Assembly (NCBI RefSeq): GCF_028389875.1
Contig: NC_084687.1
Span: 2,258,611-2,322,610 of the forward strand
Origin: Rhea pennata
Lineage: Eukaryota; Chordata; Aves; Rheiformes; Rheidae
Reading direction: 5' to 3'
DNA: 64,000 nucleotides
The notes beneath the pieces are model-generated. The model saw only the letters and a program-made list of their open reading frames with translations. It ran no database searches and had not been told where the DNA came from. This document shows positions 49,001-61,400 of the stretch, in pieces. The stretch's first letter is position 1. Each line of letters starts with the position of its first letter. A program made the translations under genes and the position numbers.

Positions 49001-52000
49001 CCACTGCAGCTGAGCTGTGGCACAGCGGAAAGAGCCTGGGCAAGACTCCAGGATACAGGGACAAATTGCAAGAGTTGGTTGCCACAGTTTATTTCCCTGC
49101 CGGTTATTCCTAGCTCAGACAATTCTGTTCCAGCTCCCAGCCAGAACCAGAGCAGGGACTGAGCCTGGGACATAGTCAGTGCTGCAAACTGGGAGATTTA
49201 GAAAGTCGCAGGCAGCTGCCAGGAGCTGCAGTGAGGCCTGGCTGCCCAACCATGGGTCGCCTGCTTGCCATTTAACTCATATCCTTGCCAGCCCTCCCAT
49301 TGCATTGCCCAGCCACAGTCATCATGGGACCTTCTGAGATGTCCAACGCGGGCTCTTTGCATTCTGGTTTCTAGTTTTTCGGGTTGTGGCTGTTCCCAGC
49401 TGTTCTCCCCGACCAGCAGAACAAGAAATATGATGTCTTGGGGAACTGCATCACTTTGGGAGCTGCAGCTTAAGGAAAACTCTCAAGTCCCTTATTTGCA
49501 AGCAGCAGAGTTCCCAGGACTGAGGGCATCTGGCAGGGAGAGGTTTGGATTCATTTTACTGGAGTCTCTGGAGGCATTTGAACAAGACCTAGGCTGTTTG
49601 TTTGCTGGGTTTTTGATGAAAGGAAATGGATTCAACAGCTCTAAAGCCATTCCCACACCTTCACCTCAGGTTTCTTCTCCAGAGACCTCTGGGATCCCAC
49701 GTGCCAGCTCCGCTCTGTGCCCTTGCTTGGGTTGGGGTGAAGGAGGGCTCAGAGATGTCCAATGCTGCCCAGGCTCTGGGGCTCTTTGATTTCACCCAAT
49801 AGACCCATAAAAGCCAATTTTTGTGCCAAGGCTGTGATAACTCCTTTGCTTGCTCAGGCACCTTTTCTTTTCTTTTGGCTACAGAAGGAAAAGAGGAACC
49901 CCCAGCAGCAGAAAGCAACCCCTTACGGGGGTCCCAGGGGAAGGCTGGAGACCGCAGCTCTGTCCTCTATTCAGCCAGCCAGTTCTTCTTTGAGTACCTG
50001 GTGGTGGTGTCACTAAAGAAGATGTCAGATGGCCGTTACGAACCCAAGATATCATACCAGTTCCCAAAGGTATCCAGCCCCACATTTCCAGGCATGGGAG
50101 GTGTATGAAGTTAGCCACAAGCTACAAGGACTTTTGCAGGAGCCATGGGACTTTTTCAGCTTGTGGGAGACCAGGAGATGGGTCTTCTGAGGTTAAGTGG
50201 AAACAGGGAGGTTGCTTTTTCCACATCTGTAGAGCCAAGGAGAAGGGGAACAGAAAAATACCCCTGCATCCTGGAGCTGCACATCCAAACCTCGGGGCTT
50301 TGCCTGCCACAGGCTAGGATCACTCTGATGGTTCCTCTCTGCTGTCCCAGCCCAGAGCCACAAACCCCAAGAGAAAAAACTCCTTGATGCTCCTTGGTTT
50401 CTTATTTCCCCAAAGGGAGACCCCATTCCCAGTCACGGGAGCTCCAGCAGTGAAATCACATCTCAGAGCAGCAGCACGTTGGGGAGAACCATGGTTTGCA
50501 GAGAGGTCCATGGCAGGAGCCCTAGGCACCTCTGCTTTGCCTCATTATCCATGGTAAAAACACCAGGAATTGGGACTTTGGGTATGCTCACCCAGGGCTG
50601 TGCAAACACCCACCGCTTCCACCTGAGCCAGGAGTGGCTTTGGGCTGCCAGACGTGCCCTGGGGTGCAGGGGACACCGTGAGCACCCTCTGCCACCCTGA
50701 CCCAGAGTGTCACTTTGTTCTAGCGCGAGAACTTGCTCAAAGGCCAGAAGGAGGAGGAAGAACGTCTCTTGCAAGCCATCCCCCTCTTCTGCTTCCCCGA
50801 TGGCAACAACTGCACCCCCGTCACTGAATTCACCAGGTACCTGCCCCGCTGCGGGGGGGGGGGGGGGCTCAGCTCGGCCGTGGTCTTCCAGACAGCCACC
50901 CCTGGGGATCCCCTTCCCCCAGCAGCAGCTTGAAACAGGACTCCTTCTCCCCTTGCAGCGAAACCTTTTCTTTCGTCCTGACAAATGTGGATGGCAGCCG
51001 GAAGATTGGCTACTGCAGGCGGCTGCTGGTGAGTGTCCTGCCGTTCGTGCCTCCATCCTCATGCTGCCCCATCTCCATGGTGCGGACGCGTTTTTTTTCT
51101 CCCATGCCCAAAGCACAGCCTGATGCTGGGCAGAGGAAGCAATGTTTGCGGTATTTGCATAGCCCAAGGCTGGCCCAAACACCCCGAATTCATAGAATCA
51201 TAGAATCAGTATGGCTGGAAGGGACCTCTGGAGATCATCTAGTCCAACCTCCAAATTAGCAGTGTAGGGCCAAGGCAGTGTAAAGAGGAACAGGAGGAAG
51301 ACTCGGAGAAGGACCAGAGGAAAATCCAGTTGGAAAGGAAAACAACAGACTGGGAACTCATCCCACTGGTCCTCATTTCAGTAGGAGGTAGGATTAGCCC
51401 AGGAGGTGGTGTGGAGCAGGGCAGAAGGTCTTGGTGGATGTGCAGGGGAGAAAAGTTCGTGAATGTGGGCTCTGTACCAAAATGACTAATAACTTTGGCA
51501 TTTAAATTGCTTTATCTGGGACCTCTGCTTTTACGGCACTGACTGCGTCCTTGGCCTGAGCTCCAGCTCTGAAAACCCCCTGGCAGGTGATCAGCGTTTT
51601 TTTCCTTGTTGAAATGTCAGAGCTGTCCATGTGTCCCCATGAAGTGGGGGTTACTGTGGTCCTCAGTTCCCTCCAGGCACGTGACACTTTCCCATACATT
51701 CCCAGAGACTGCAGGCAAGATCCACCAGCAGGCTGTGCAGCAGCTTTGCCCCGGGTGCTGGCAGAAATGTCTTTCAAGCTGCTGCATCAGTCATGCCCAC
51801 ATGAAGAAACTGGAGATGGGGTCCAAAACCGGTGCTTTGATTGCATTCCGAGTTTCATGTTGAGACACCTATCGTGGGCAAGTCGGCTTCTCTCCGAGCT
51901 GCTGCCAGCAGCTCAGGGATGTGCTGGAGCTGAGGCACCCGGGGCCACCTCCAAGGGTGGGAATTGAGAGCCATTTCCCTTCACCCAGTGCGGCAGGGCC

Positions 52001-55000
52001 AACACATGTGCCCTGGAGATGCTAAAACCCTTTTTCCCTTCCAGCCAGCCGGCCGTGGCACCCGCCTCCCTGAGGTCTTCTGCATCATCAGCTGCCTGGG
52101 CTGTTTCGGGCTTTTCGCCAAGGTAGGGATGCAGCGGCTCTGTCCATCGTGGTGGTGGTCCAGGAGCTGCAGGGGCCACCGTGCCCCATCCCTGCTGCCT
52201 GCTGGGGTTTGACAGCCTGTTTTTGCCTCCCCCAGATCCTGGACGAGGTGGAGAAGAGGCGCCAGATCTCCATGGCGGTCATTTACCCCTTCATGCAGGG
52301 CCTCCGGGAATCGCCCTTCCCAGCTCCAGGGAAAACTGTCACGATTAAAAGTTTCATCCCCGAGTCAGGCACAGAGGTTAGTGGAGGGTTTTGGGGCTCA
52401 GTGCACCATGGTGGCTCCCAGGCTGCTCTGACAAAGGGAGCCATGGCCATCACCGGGAGCACCCAAAGGGAGCCGGAGCTGTGGGTGGCGAGTTAGGCTG
52501 CCGGGAGCCTTTTGGTTCAAGGGACACAGGTGCCTCCTCCTACCTGGGACAGGAAGGGGGTGGTAAGCAGTGAGGATGAGGATGGGACACGCGATGCCAC
52601 CCCAGAATGGCTGCTGCATCAGACTCAAGCTGGAACCAGAGGTGTGTTACCCACATCTGGATTTCTGAAATGGCACTTTGAGCACATATGTTTTGTCCCA
52701 GAAGGTCCCAAGACCTTTCTCCAGTGTGGAGGAGAATGTTGCATGCTCCACCATGAGCAACCTTGGCACTGCTTTTACCCCTTCCTGCCAGCTCCAAAGC
52801 AGCTTTTGCCTCCGCAGCAGCTTCCTCTTCACACCTCGGTGCTCAGTGTGGCCTCAGCACCTGCCCTGCTTCAGCTGAGCACCCAGTTGCAAGCATCTAG
52901 CCAGCCTGGCCCCTACCCGCCACACTGCTGGGAAAAGAGCTCTGCTGAGGGCACGGTGCCCGTAGGGCTCATCACGCCCACGCACGGTCCTCCCAGCCAG
53001 GTGCCACGCCAAGCTAGCATAGGCAGCAGCTTTCCTTTTGCTTTTCCTTTCTTTTCCTTTCTTTTTCTTTCTCTAGCCGGGGTGGGAAAGCAGGGGGAAC
53101 CTGCCCTGGCACGGGGCCCACGGGCGGGTAGGTGAGGCTCAACACTGAGCACGGGGATGTGTCTGAGAGTGCGTTTTGCCAGCTGGCTATCAAACTGCAA
53201 GTGATTTCTTCATCCAGGAAGGCTTGTGCAAGGGCTTTGCCCATTGCTCAAGCTCTGGCAGCGGCCCAGGCTGTCAGGAACGCACCTGGGGGTGAGGGAG
53301 AAGGAAGGAGCACGGGGCCGTTCTTCGAAAGAGCTGCAGGTCAGGGCGCCGGGCGGGAGCAGGGCGCAGGAGATAAATGGGAAACCGGGGTGGGGGGGGA
53401 ACGCAAGCACTGGGTACCGCGAGCGCCGGGAGCCAGGCATCCTCCAGGATCGGGGCCAGAAAGGGCTGAGCTCCACGCTGACGGCTGGGACGATGCTGCT
53501 TCTTTTGCTTCTTTGCTGGAAGGGCGTTGCAGCGTCCTGAGGAGGAGGGGAAATTCCCACCCCAGTGAAGGAGGGGAAATTCCCACCAGGGAGAACTTTG
53601 GGAGAGGGGCCAGGGCTTAAGGAGCTGGGCAGTGCTGTTAATCCTTCGCTAGCTGCTGTCTCGGAGCAGCAGCGGGGAGAGGCGCGGGCCGGGCTTAGCA
53701 GCCTGCCAGCCAGGGCTGAACTGGTGTCTGGAGCCACCTGCAAATGCCCACCGGGGAACTGGCCTTTGGGACATCCTTGCTAGCAATGCAGTGAGTCCAA
53801 CCGCACAGAGAGCCTTTGGAAGGAGCTTGTGTGGCTTTTCTAGCGGAAGTTTTGCCCTAATTCCTCCTTGCCTTTCCTGGGGGACTTTCTCCACTGTTGC
53901 TCTCAGGCAAGCTGCCAGCCACTCGGATCCTGACATCTCCCTGCTGGTCTCTTAGCAGTGACTCATGAACATTGAAAAAAAGAGGTGTTTTGGTTAAAAA
54001 TTTGCTCAATAACCCCCCACAGCACAGATCCCCCACGAGCTTCCCATGCTTCCTTAGCTTTGCACATCCCTTTTTCCAGGGGAATCTCCAGGCAGGACAA
54101 GCGCAGGTTCATCCCACACAGGAGGGACTCACTAAGGATGCTGCAAACTCTTGGGGCAGATTTGGGCAGCACCAGGGGCACTTGCGGTCATTAATGGCTA
54201 TATCGCAGAGCAGCTCCTCAAGCACCATCCATCATGGGTCCTCATCCCGCACCACGGGGCCGGCGGCTGGGTGCATGAGGGTTCCCGCTCTTCCTCCCCA
54301 GCTCATCGAGCTCACGCGGCCCGTGGACGCCCACCTGGAGCACGTAGAGTTCCAGGCGTTGCTGCAGCGGCTCAGCCCCCACCTCATCCTGCACATCTTC
54401 GCCTCTGCCGTTCTGGAGCGGCGGCTCATTTTCCTGGCAGAGGAGCTCAGGTAAGTCTCAACATGTTTGGGGAGGAGAAAAAAAAATAAGAAAAAATACC
54501 TCATATCTCTTGAGAGAGCATGGGATGCAGAGGGGGGGATGCTCCTCCTCGGAGCCATGAAATTCCTCCCTTCCTCACTCAATGCCAACGCAACCAGAGC
54601 AAAGGCGCTGGGCTTCCCCACAACGCATCCTTGTCCCACAGCGTCCTGTCGCAGTGCATCCACGCGGTGGCCGCTCTCCTCTACCCCTTCACATGGGCTC
54701 ACACCTACATCCCCGTGGTGCCTGAGTGCTTGCTCGACACTGTCTGCTGCCCCACACCCTTCATGGTGGGCATCCAGATGCGTCACCTGGAGCGGGTCCT
54801 GGATCAGCCAATGGAAGAGGTATTGTATCACGGCAGGGAAGGCATCTGGCAGGAGCCACCAGCAACTCCATCACCCTGGATTTCTGCTGGCTCTGAGGTT
54901 GAAGGCTCTGGATGGGCCCTTTTCCCAGTTGGGAAGGACGGAGGCTGGGGCTCCTTGCGTGTCCCCTCTGTCAGCACCTGGGGCAACACCTCCATCCCGC

Positions 55001-56806
55001 TGGGTGCTGCCATGCCCCAGAATCAAGCAGGACCTGCAGCCCTGACCCTTTAGCTTTGGAAAGGCTAAAGCCAGCTGCTCTCTTGTTTCTTTTAGGCTCT
55101 GCTGGTTGACCTGTGTGAAGGGAAGATCCTCCGTGCGGTAGGTCCCCACCGGGCAACGCATGGGGTTGCCTGGCCTGGTTGTCCCTAGGAAGGACCCCTT
55201 TCCCTATCCTTTCCCATTGCACGATGGCTTTCATGCTGTGGCATCAGGGCCATCTCAGTGTCACCAACCCAGGGGGATTTTCCCACAAAGGGAATTCTCT
55301 GCTGAGAAAATCAAGCAGCAGCATCTGCACAGGACACACGTCCCATAGGAATCCGGGCAGCCCACTCCGAGTGTCGCCGCTGCAGCCCACAATAATTAAT
55401 GGGCACCGCGTAAAGTCCCGCAAACGAGCGTGTTGCGGCCAGGTTCCCATGGGACCAGATGCTTCAGTGGCTCGTTGCCTTGCAGGTGGGCGACGAGGAG
55501 GAGATCTTGCCCGCCAAGCTGCAGAACGAGGTGCTGACGTCCCTGAACAGGCACAACAACAACAACAACGTGCAGAGTAAGCCGATGGCTCGATAGCCGG
55601 CCCAGCATGTGCAAGCTGCCCTCCACCCATGGCTGGAGCACTCAGCAAAGCAGCTTTCCTAAATGTGTCTGGTTTTGCCCTAATTTATAATAGAATTCAG
55701 TCCCCTGGTAGGAAATCCCTTGGCCTTTTTCCTGTTCTGAGAAATGGGCAAGCAGGAGCAATCAATTTTGCTGAAAAACTCAGTTTTCACCAATGCAAAA
55801 GATGCAAAGACGCTGCCACCCTGGACAGCAAACGCAGCCCATGCTCCGTGAGCAAAATTAGCTGTGGGTTGGTCTTGGTTCATTAGCGGGTGGAGATGTT
55901 AAGCAAGTAACCCTTTCTGGGGATACGTGACCGTGAACCAGCTCCATCCTTCCCGTGTTTAGCGGTCCCATCACCACCTCTCACACTCTTTGTCCTCTTC
56001 CAGCGTCCGAGCAAGTGAACGCGCTCGTCTCTGAGGCCTTCGTGCAGTTCTTCGTCCGGCTGGTCGGCCACTACGCCTCGCACATCAAGTGGGGCAAGAG
56101 CGGCCAGGGCACTTTCCAGGAGCGGGCCTTCTGCAAAGCCATCACCTCCAAGACCAACCGCAAGTTTGTGAAGAAGTTTGTCAAGACCAACATGTTTTCC
56201 CTATTTATTGAGGAAGCAGAGAAGAGCAGGATCCCCCAGGAAGGTAAATGCCTCCGCCTCTCTTTCCCATCCAGAAATTGCAGCTCCTCAGCCCCAGAGG
56301 ATGCTCAGGGCAGTGGATGCCAACGCATCTCTGCCTCCAGCTGAGGCATGGGTGTGTGCCGGCTCCATTGGTCCTTCCTCCTTCCCGGAGGTTTAGGGGA
56401 CGCTGGGCAGAGCAGAGCCTCCTGCCAGCCTGGTGTCCATGGTGCGACCTGCCCAGGCGCTCGGGGCCGGGCACAAGCTTGGTTGCTGCCTTCTTTGCCC
56501 CTTTTTTTTGGGGGGGGGAACTTCATAGGGCGGGCACAGACCAGGGTCTGCCTGGGGTTAGGGAGAGGACTGACACGATCCCAGCTTTCTGCTTATGGTC
56601 TCAGGCTATCAGCGCTTGGGTATTCGCATCCTCAGCATCTCCCGTTTTCTTGCTCCCTTGCTGGGCGCGTAGAAACGCAAAAGTTGAACGAGAACGTGTG
56701 GCCCAAACGCCCACATTCACCCGACGCCTTTTTCTTGCCCGCAGCGTATTTCCAGCAGAAGATAACAGAATACCACGAACAAAAGAAGCAGCGAAGGGAC
56801 TCCTGA
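45948..56806 (+). CDS. DENND2D: DENN domain-containing protein 2D (Rab guanine exchange factor), complete
   Basis: DENND2-family proteins promote GDP/GTP exchange on Rab GTPases, with Rab9 reported as the target, in endosome-to-Golgi traffic. Coding exons: 45948-46002, 49885-50069, 50724-50836, 50959-51028, 52045-52122, 52236-52376, 54302-54450, 54642-54819, 55096-55137, 55486-55576, 56004-56243 and 56745-56806. All borders are AG/GT and all phases join, giving 467 residues (human about 471). After a short basic N-terminus (MASIGDFFRRSLRRSDRR) comes uDENN (FFFEYLVVVSLKKM, IPLFCFPDG). Then cDENN (SFVLTNVDGSRKIGYCRRLL, ISCLGCFGLFAKILDEVE, FASAVLERRLIFLAEEL) and dDENN (FVQFFVRLVGHYASHIKWG, ending EQKKQRRDS). 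The ATG sits in a strong Kozak context (GCCGCCATGG). The frame stays open upstream to at least 45720, but that part looks like promoter sequence. Short length and lack of the long N-terminal region of DENND2A/B/C support DENND2D, as does CEPT1 next door. Confidence 0.96.
46003..49884 (+). other. DENND2D: DENND2D intron 1
   Basis: The largest DENND2D intron. It starts with GTGAGC, passes through a 310-base minisatellite and then GC-rich unique DNA, and ends in CTTTTCTTTTCTTTTGGCTACAG before exon 2. A 359-codon open frame at 46602-47681 has no recognisable domain and looks like a product of high GC content. Confidence 0.75.
46055..46372. repeat. CCCGCTG/CTG minisatellite at the start of DENND2D intron 1
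   Basis: Heptamers CCCGCTG in runs of three to four alternate with CTG triplet runs and pairs of CCAACTG. The blocks recur as a larger unit of roughly 100 bases. The minus strand has GGGCAGC repeats, which fit the rule for G-quadruplexes (four G3 runs with 4-base loops). The seven-base period opens several frames on both strands, which explains the long low-complexity open frames here. Confidence 0.9.
50853..50867. repeat. G15 homopolymer next to the exon 3 donor
   Basis: A run of 15 G starts 16 bases after the DENND2D exon 3 donor GT at 50837. G-runs near donors can bind hnRNP H/F and affect splicing. No effect can be shown from sequence alone. Confidence 0.85.
51029..52044 (+). other. DENND2D: DENND2D intron 4
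   Basis: Contains the CR1 fragment at 51190-51255. Nothing else is recognised. Confidence 0.75.
51190..51255 (-). mobile_element. CR1 LINE 3'-end fragment in DENND2D intron 4
   Basis: CATAGAATCATAGAATCAG followed by GGCTGGAAGGGACCTCTGGA and GATCATCTAGTCCAACCT is the reverse complement of the CR1 3' end. Similarity stops soon after 51250. Confidence 0.85.
53030..53127 (+). other. DENND2D: Cryptic exon-like segment in DENND2D intron 6
   Basis: A long pyrimidine tract of CTTTT/CTTTC units ends in TCTCTAG at 53076. It is followed by 51 bases (53077-53127) and a consensus-like donor GTAGGTGAG. Both flanking real exons join in phase 0, and the 17 codons (PGWESRGNLPWHGAHGR) contain no stop, so inclusion would keep the frame. 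No DENND2D protein I know has an insert at this point. It may be a decoy. Confidence 0.25.
53547..53584. promoter_or_regulatory. DENND2D: Twin palindromic NF-kappaB-like sites in DENND2D intron 6
   Basis: GGGGAAATTCCC occurs at 53547-53558 and again at 53573-53584, set 26 bases apart as part of a short tandem duplication. Each is a perfect palindrome and matches the kappaB consensus GGGRNWYYCC. Binding is an inference. Confidence 0.45.
55555..55569 (+). repeat. DENND2D: AAC codon run (five Asn) in DENND2D exon 10
   Basis: Five consecutive AAC codons give NRHNNNNNVQ at the linker between the central and downstream DENN modules. The run ends seven bases before the donor. Such in-frame triplet runs can vary in length between individuals. 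Confidence 0.85.
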
Positions 56807-58420
56807 AGCCCGGCCCAGGAAGCGAGGAGCAGGCCTGGGGGCCGAGCAGGTCTCTGCCAGCAGACCCGACCCGCATCCCGTCGGCGGGCAGAGCGCGCCA
56901 GACTCCGCCGGATCCGTCTGCCGGTGCCTCCTCATCCGCCTGCACCGTGAGCCGTGCAGGCAGCCCTGAACACCAGTTTCTTCCCTATTTTTTTTCCACT
57001 CCTCAGGGCACTTTTGCACTGGAAAATGTTTTTGCACAGAGCTAGCAAGCAGGCTGTGATTTTTTTTCCTGATCTTGCTAGCAACCAGGACAAACCGCAG
57101 CTCTCGCGGTGCCCAGCTCTGCATGGAGCCATCGGGACGCCACGCGGAGACGGAGGGAAGGCAGGGAGCAGGCGCCTGCTGGCTGCGGGACACCAAGGCT
57201 TGGAGAGTAAATGTTAAAGAAAAAAAAAAGAAAAGGAAATTACCTCTAATTAAAACAAAGCTAGATTTTGCAAATAAGTCATGGCCCATCACATGCATTT
57301 CCAAGGTTTCTATTATTAACACTTGTTTCACTCTATTTTGTATCAAGATACGCTCGGCAGCGGCAGGAACTCGAAAGTCTCGGTGGATTTTAGGGCCGTT
57401 TCCTCTGTGGCAGCTGCCTGCTTCGCTGTTACCGCTGTGAGCAACACTCCCAGTTTAGCTCTTTGAAGAAACGAAAATATTCTCTTCCAGGAGGTTATTT
57501 ATTTGTGCTGCAATCAAACAGCGAAGGCCACAGGGCTGCATCTGGTAGTGGAGGGAAACGGCAGAGCAACAGCCCTGGGTAGGGAGGAAGTATTTATTAA
57601 AATTCAACAGCAAACCATGTCGAGGTTCTGCTTTTTTCCTGGCTTTGGTGCCAACTGCCCTTAAAACCTTGCAGTTCTTCTCCGCGCTGCCTCTGAAAGG
57701 TGAAGCCTGCAGCACATTTTAAGCCGCGTTACGGCCCCTCTCCCTTTCCTACCGCGTTCATCCGGACAACGAATATCACGGCACGGAAAGCCGGCGCCGG
57801 CTGCGGACCCGCCTGGTTCTTCCCGGCCGAGCCGGGGCCAGAGGCTTCTCGCCGGCAAGGGCCGGGATGGAAGATGCAGCCGCGTCCTCGCAGGCTGGAT
57901 GGCGTCGCCGACCCGCCGCACCGCTCGGTCCCCGCCGGACGCGCGCTCGCGTTTGGGTGTTTATCAAAAGCAGGCGTTGCTACAAGTTTTGCCATAGCGC
58001 TGTCATCGAGCGTCACGGCGAGAGATTTTTTTGTACAAAATTCAGCTGTCGGCTGACTTTCAGAGCTGTTGAGCATTTGACTAATGAAAATGAGCCAGAT
58101 GCGGAGGGCGTTTATTTTAAAGTAACGGTGTTTGTGCAGTCATGCACAGGACTGATGGAAAAAGGAAAAAAAAAAAAAAAGGTAAAAGAGCTGCGCAGAG
58201 TGTGGAAACTGTGAACAAAAATGAAACTTTCTCGCCACGGTGACAGAAATTTGTTTATTTTTGTTCAAAGCCATGTGTGCTGGGGGGAGGAGGGGAACTA
58301 TTTGTTAAAAAAGAGAGGCTTTGGGCACTGTAGATATCTTCCCTCGTTCCACAAGTTTCCCCTCCTGGGTAGAGAGAACGCTACAGGTAGTTTACATTAA
58401 AGATTATTTGTTGGGGTTTT
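56807..58420 (+). other. DENND2D: DENND2D 3' UTR and flank
   Basis: No canonical AATAAA lies close to the stop codon. The first good variant signal is ATTAAA at 57249-57254, and another is at 58396-58401. The 3' end is most likely at about 57270, but a longer form reaching past the CpG-rich patch is possible. Confidence 0.45.
57720..58020. other. CpG-rich patch downstream of DENND2D
   Basis: Dense CpG dinucleotides (for example GCCGGCGCCGG, CGGACGCGCGCTCGCG) stand out against AT-rich neighbours. Open frames of 115-118 codons exist on both strands but match nothing I know. Neither neighbouring gene has its promoter here, because both end towards this spot. Confidence 0.6.
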
Positions 58421-61400
58421 TTCTGTGGGTTATTTTTTTTTTAACATGCTTTCCTGCCAGCAGAAAACAGCAAAGGAAATCAAGGGCACCCATCAAGAAC
58501 TTGTCCCTTTTAAAAAGACTGCTTGTTCCCCTTCTCCTGCTCTTCATTGCCCTGCAGAGAAGATGCTTTTTGGTTGTGAAGTGCAACACATCTCATCAAG
58601 ATGTCCTGGCTTTCAAGGTAGCTCTTTAGTAATGAAGAATTGGAAGTCACATAACGGACTGGATTTTATGGTCAGCAGTCGCTTAGCCTTTGCATGAGAA
58701 AAGCTTTATAGGTTATTCCTTAGCTGCTGAAGGGAGCAAGGAAGATGGGCAAAAACTGATTAAGTTTAAAAGAACATATTGTTCAAAAGGAGCCAGCGTG
58801 AGATTTCAGCAAGGGTTAGCTACAGTGAGACAGAAGCGTTGGCGCCAACTTGCACGACTGTCGATCAAAGAATAGGCTGAAATGCGACCTTACGTTACTC
58901 AAAGCACCTTTTCTTTTACCTCTATAATCAAGAAAGGCAACTAAACCCATTTCCAGTGATCTGTGGAGCGTACCAGTTCCTAGCTCAGTTTCTCGGTCGG
59001 CTAAGGGAAGACGAATGAGGGCAGCAGGGACAGGTACACAGCGAGGGGAGCAGCAAGGGGGGCTTTCCAGCACTATTTTTTCCCCAACCTTGCAGCATCT
59101 TCACATTTACAAGTGGCTCAGCGTGCTAAATAGAGAGATAAAACAAGCCCAGGCTCCAAATCTGCCCCAGGACTCCCCAGCTCCCCCCCCCAACTCCTAC
59201 CCTATCTTTTCCCCTTCAGTACATTTTTACTCTTCCTGAAGACACTGTCCTTGTTCCCTAAGCCCTGTGTGACTGATGCTGCTGTGGAGCAGCAATTTTT
59301 AAGGGCTTCTTGAGTGAGGTTGGCCTGACATTAGAAAGCACCTCGATATTGCCATGTTTGCTTTCTCATCTGGCTGGTTCCACCCAGCAAGAGCATTTCA
59401 CACCCTCCGTTTCCTGTGCCGAGGGTGGACGGACTGGATATTGCAAGAAGCACGTGCAGCCCAGCGATCGATCCAGATCAGCAAAGAAAGGGGACACTGT
59501 GCTGAAAGTCACGGTGGATGCGGAAGAAAAATACCCTATTTATTTCTTCTTTGAGTTTAGTTTGCTTCTTTTAAACCAGCTGCTTATAGCTGAGCACTTT
59601 GTGTTTGCTGTTGCAGACCCTCAGCTGCTGTTTGTTAGCAGCATGGACACATCCAGCTGGGTTCAGGTCACAGTGTAGTGAACTAGCAAATCTCAGAGCA
59701 TATTTTTAAGTCCATCTTCGAATTCCCCCTGCTCAGGATCTGTCTAACACTCGATCTAAGTCCGGAATAGTAAATAAAACAGTGCCAGGGAATGTTTCCC
59801 GGAACTGGAAAGTGCTCATTTATTCTGCTAAATTGTTAACATACTTCCCAGCATAGTATTAGCCAACTAACACTCATGCAAACAATTCCCAGGCACTGTT
59901 TGGGAGTCAGCTCAGGAATCCTTTCTGATTCACAGTTTGGTCCCTGCTATGCAGCTGCTCTGTTTGGGAGATAAGTTTCACAGTACAGTGTGTGCCAGCT
60001 GGCCTCAGTGCCAGCAAATAGTCCTGGGCATATTTAACCTACAAGAGTCAATGCGGTTATTATTGCTAAGTGCTTTCAGATTGCTCCAGTGGAATAACAG
60101 TCACAGCTCTTGCCTCAGATCATTTCCCCACCTGGCTGTAACCTCTGAAAATTGCTGCAATCTTCAGCTCCTGCTCTCTGGAAGTGATTAAACTCTGCAA
60201 CTCCATTCCAAACTCGAACATGTAGCACAGAAGCACTGGACAGGTCCTGGTACAAGCCGGGTAGGAGGGCATGAAGAGAAAAACAGTTGTCTGAAATAAA
60301 GTTTAAGACACTCAGATTAAACAAAACCAGAGCCTTTTGGAGATACTCCTGCCTCTTTCCTGTGTTATGCTCCTTGCCTAAGCAAGGCAACCCCTTTAGC
60401 AGTTCTTCAAAAAAGAGGCAATACTCCAACACAGTGTGGAAACTTTCACCTTGCCTGAGTGGTTTTAGGGGAAAAGTGCTCCAAGAAAAGCCTGTTACAT
60501 TTTTTTGGAGGTTTATACCCAGACTCGGGCATACCAGGAAGTTCAACAGGCCACTGCTGCAGAAGCTTTTCCTTTCCTTGTGACATGCCTGTCAAATGCA
60601 ACAGAAAGTTAAAAAAAAAAAAAAAAAAAAAAAAGCTTTTCACAAGATCAGGCTGAGCATACAAAATACATCACGATTTACTCAGTAATTCTGCTCCCTT
60701 TCCCAACTCCTTAGCCTTAGTTCTACCCACATATCTAAGATAACCTACAATTACAAACAAGACAGTATTGTAATTTGCAAGTGTTGGGGTAAAGTTCAAT
60801 TATTCTATTATTTTATTACAGACACTTATGCAATCCCTATATCTATAGCAACACTACATGGCTTGGATTACAAGCAGTAACATTTCAGAACAAGGGACTA
60901 TCCTCTGATAACACTGAAACTTTAACCAGGACAGAAGTGGGAAATGTTTCTTAGGTGGCTGAATACTGCAGGCAGTCAAACTTCCAGTCAGTAAAAGCTC
61001 AAGAAAAGGTGTTATCATATTGCATTTTGGCAACATGGATAGGCTTTAGTTTAGACTTGTTTCCTAAAAAAGTTTGGTCCTAAATAGCCCTTTGAAGATT
61101 TTAATTCTTAACCGTATCACAATCTCAAGTATCAGTGCTAAATTATTTGGAGCAGTTTAATCTCAGAACCTTGAAGACTGAGCACATGATTCTCCTCACC
61201 TGCATCTTAGACAACCATTTACAATCTAAGGATGGACTTTCTGAGCTCCTGAGTTTTGCAGCCCCTTTGTGCTGTTGAAAAGAAACAAATGGATCATGAA
61301 AAGAAGGCAAGCCACGAGAGCCTTAAGATTATTCCAGTCTTGCACTTTGCCTTGCTTACTCCGTGAAGGGCAGCAACAGAGATCAGACTAGCCAAATCAG

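Larger units (their letters stand above)
52377..54301 (+). other. DENND2D: DENND2D intron 6
   Basis: Lies between exons for ...SGTE and LIELTRP. Contains the cryptic exon-like segment and the kappaB-like pair. Otherwise no gene or repeat is recognised. Confidence 0.7.
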
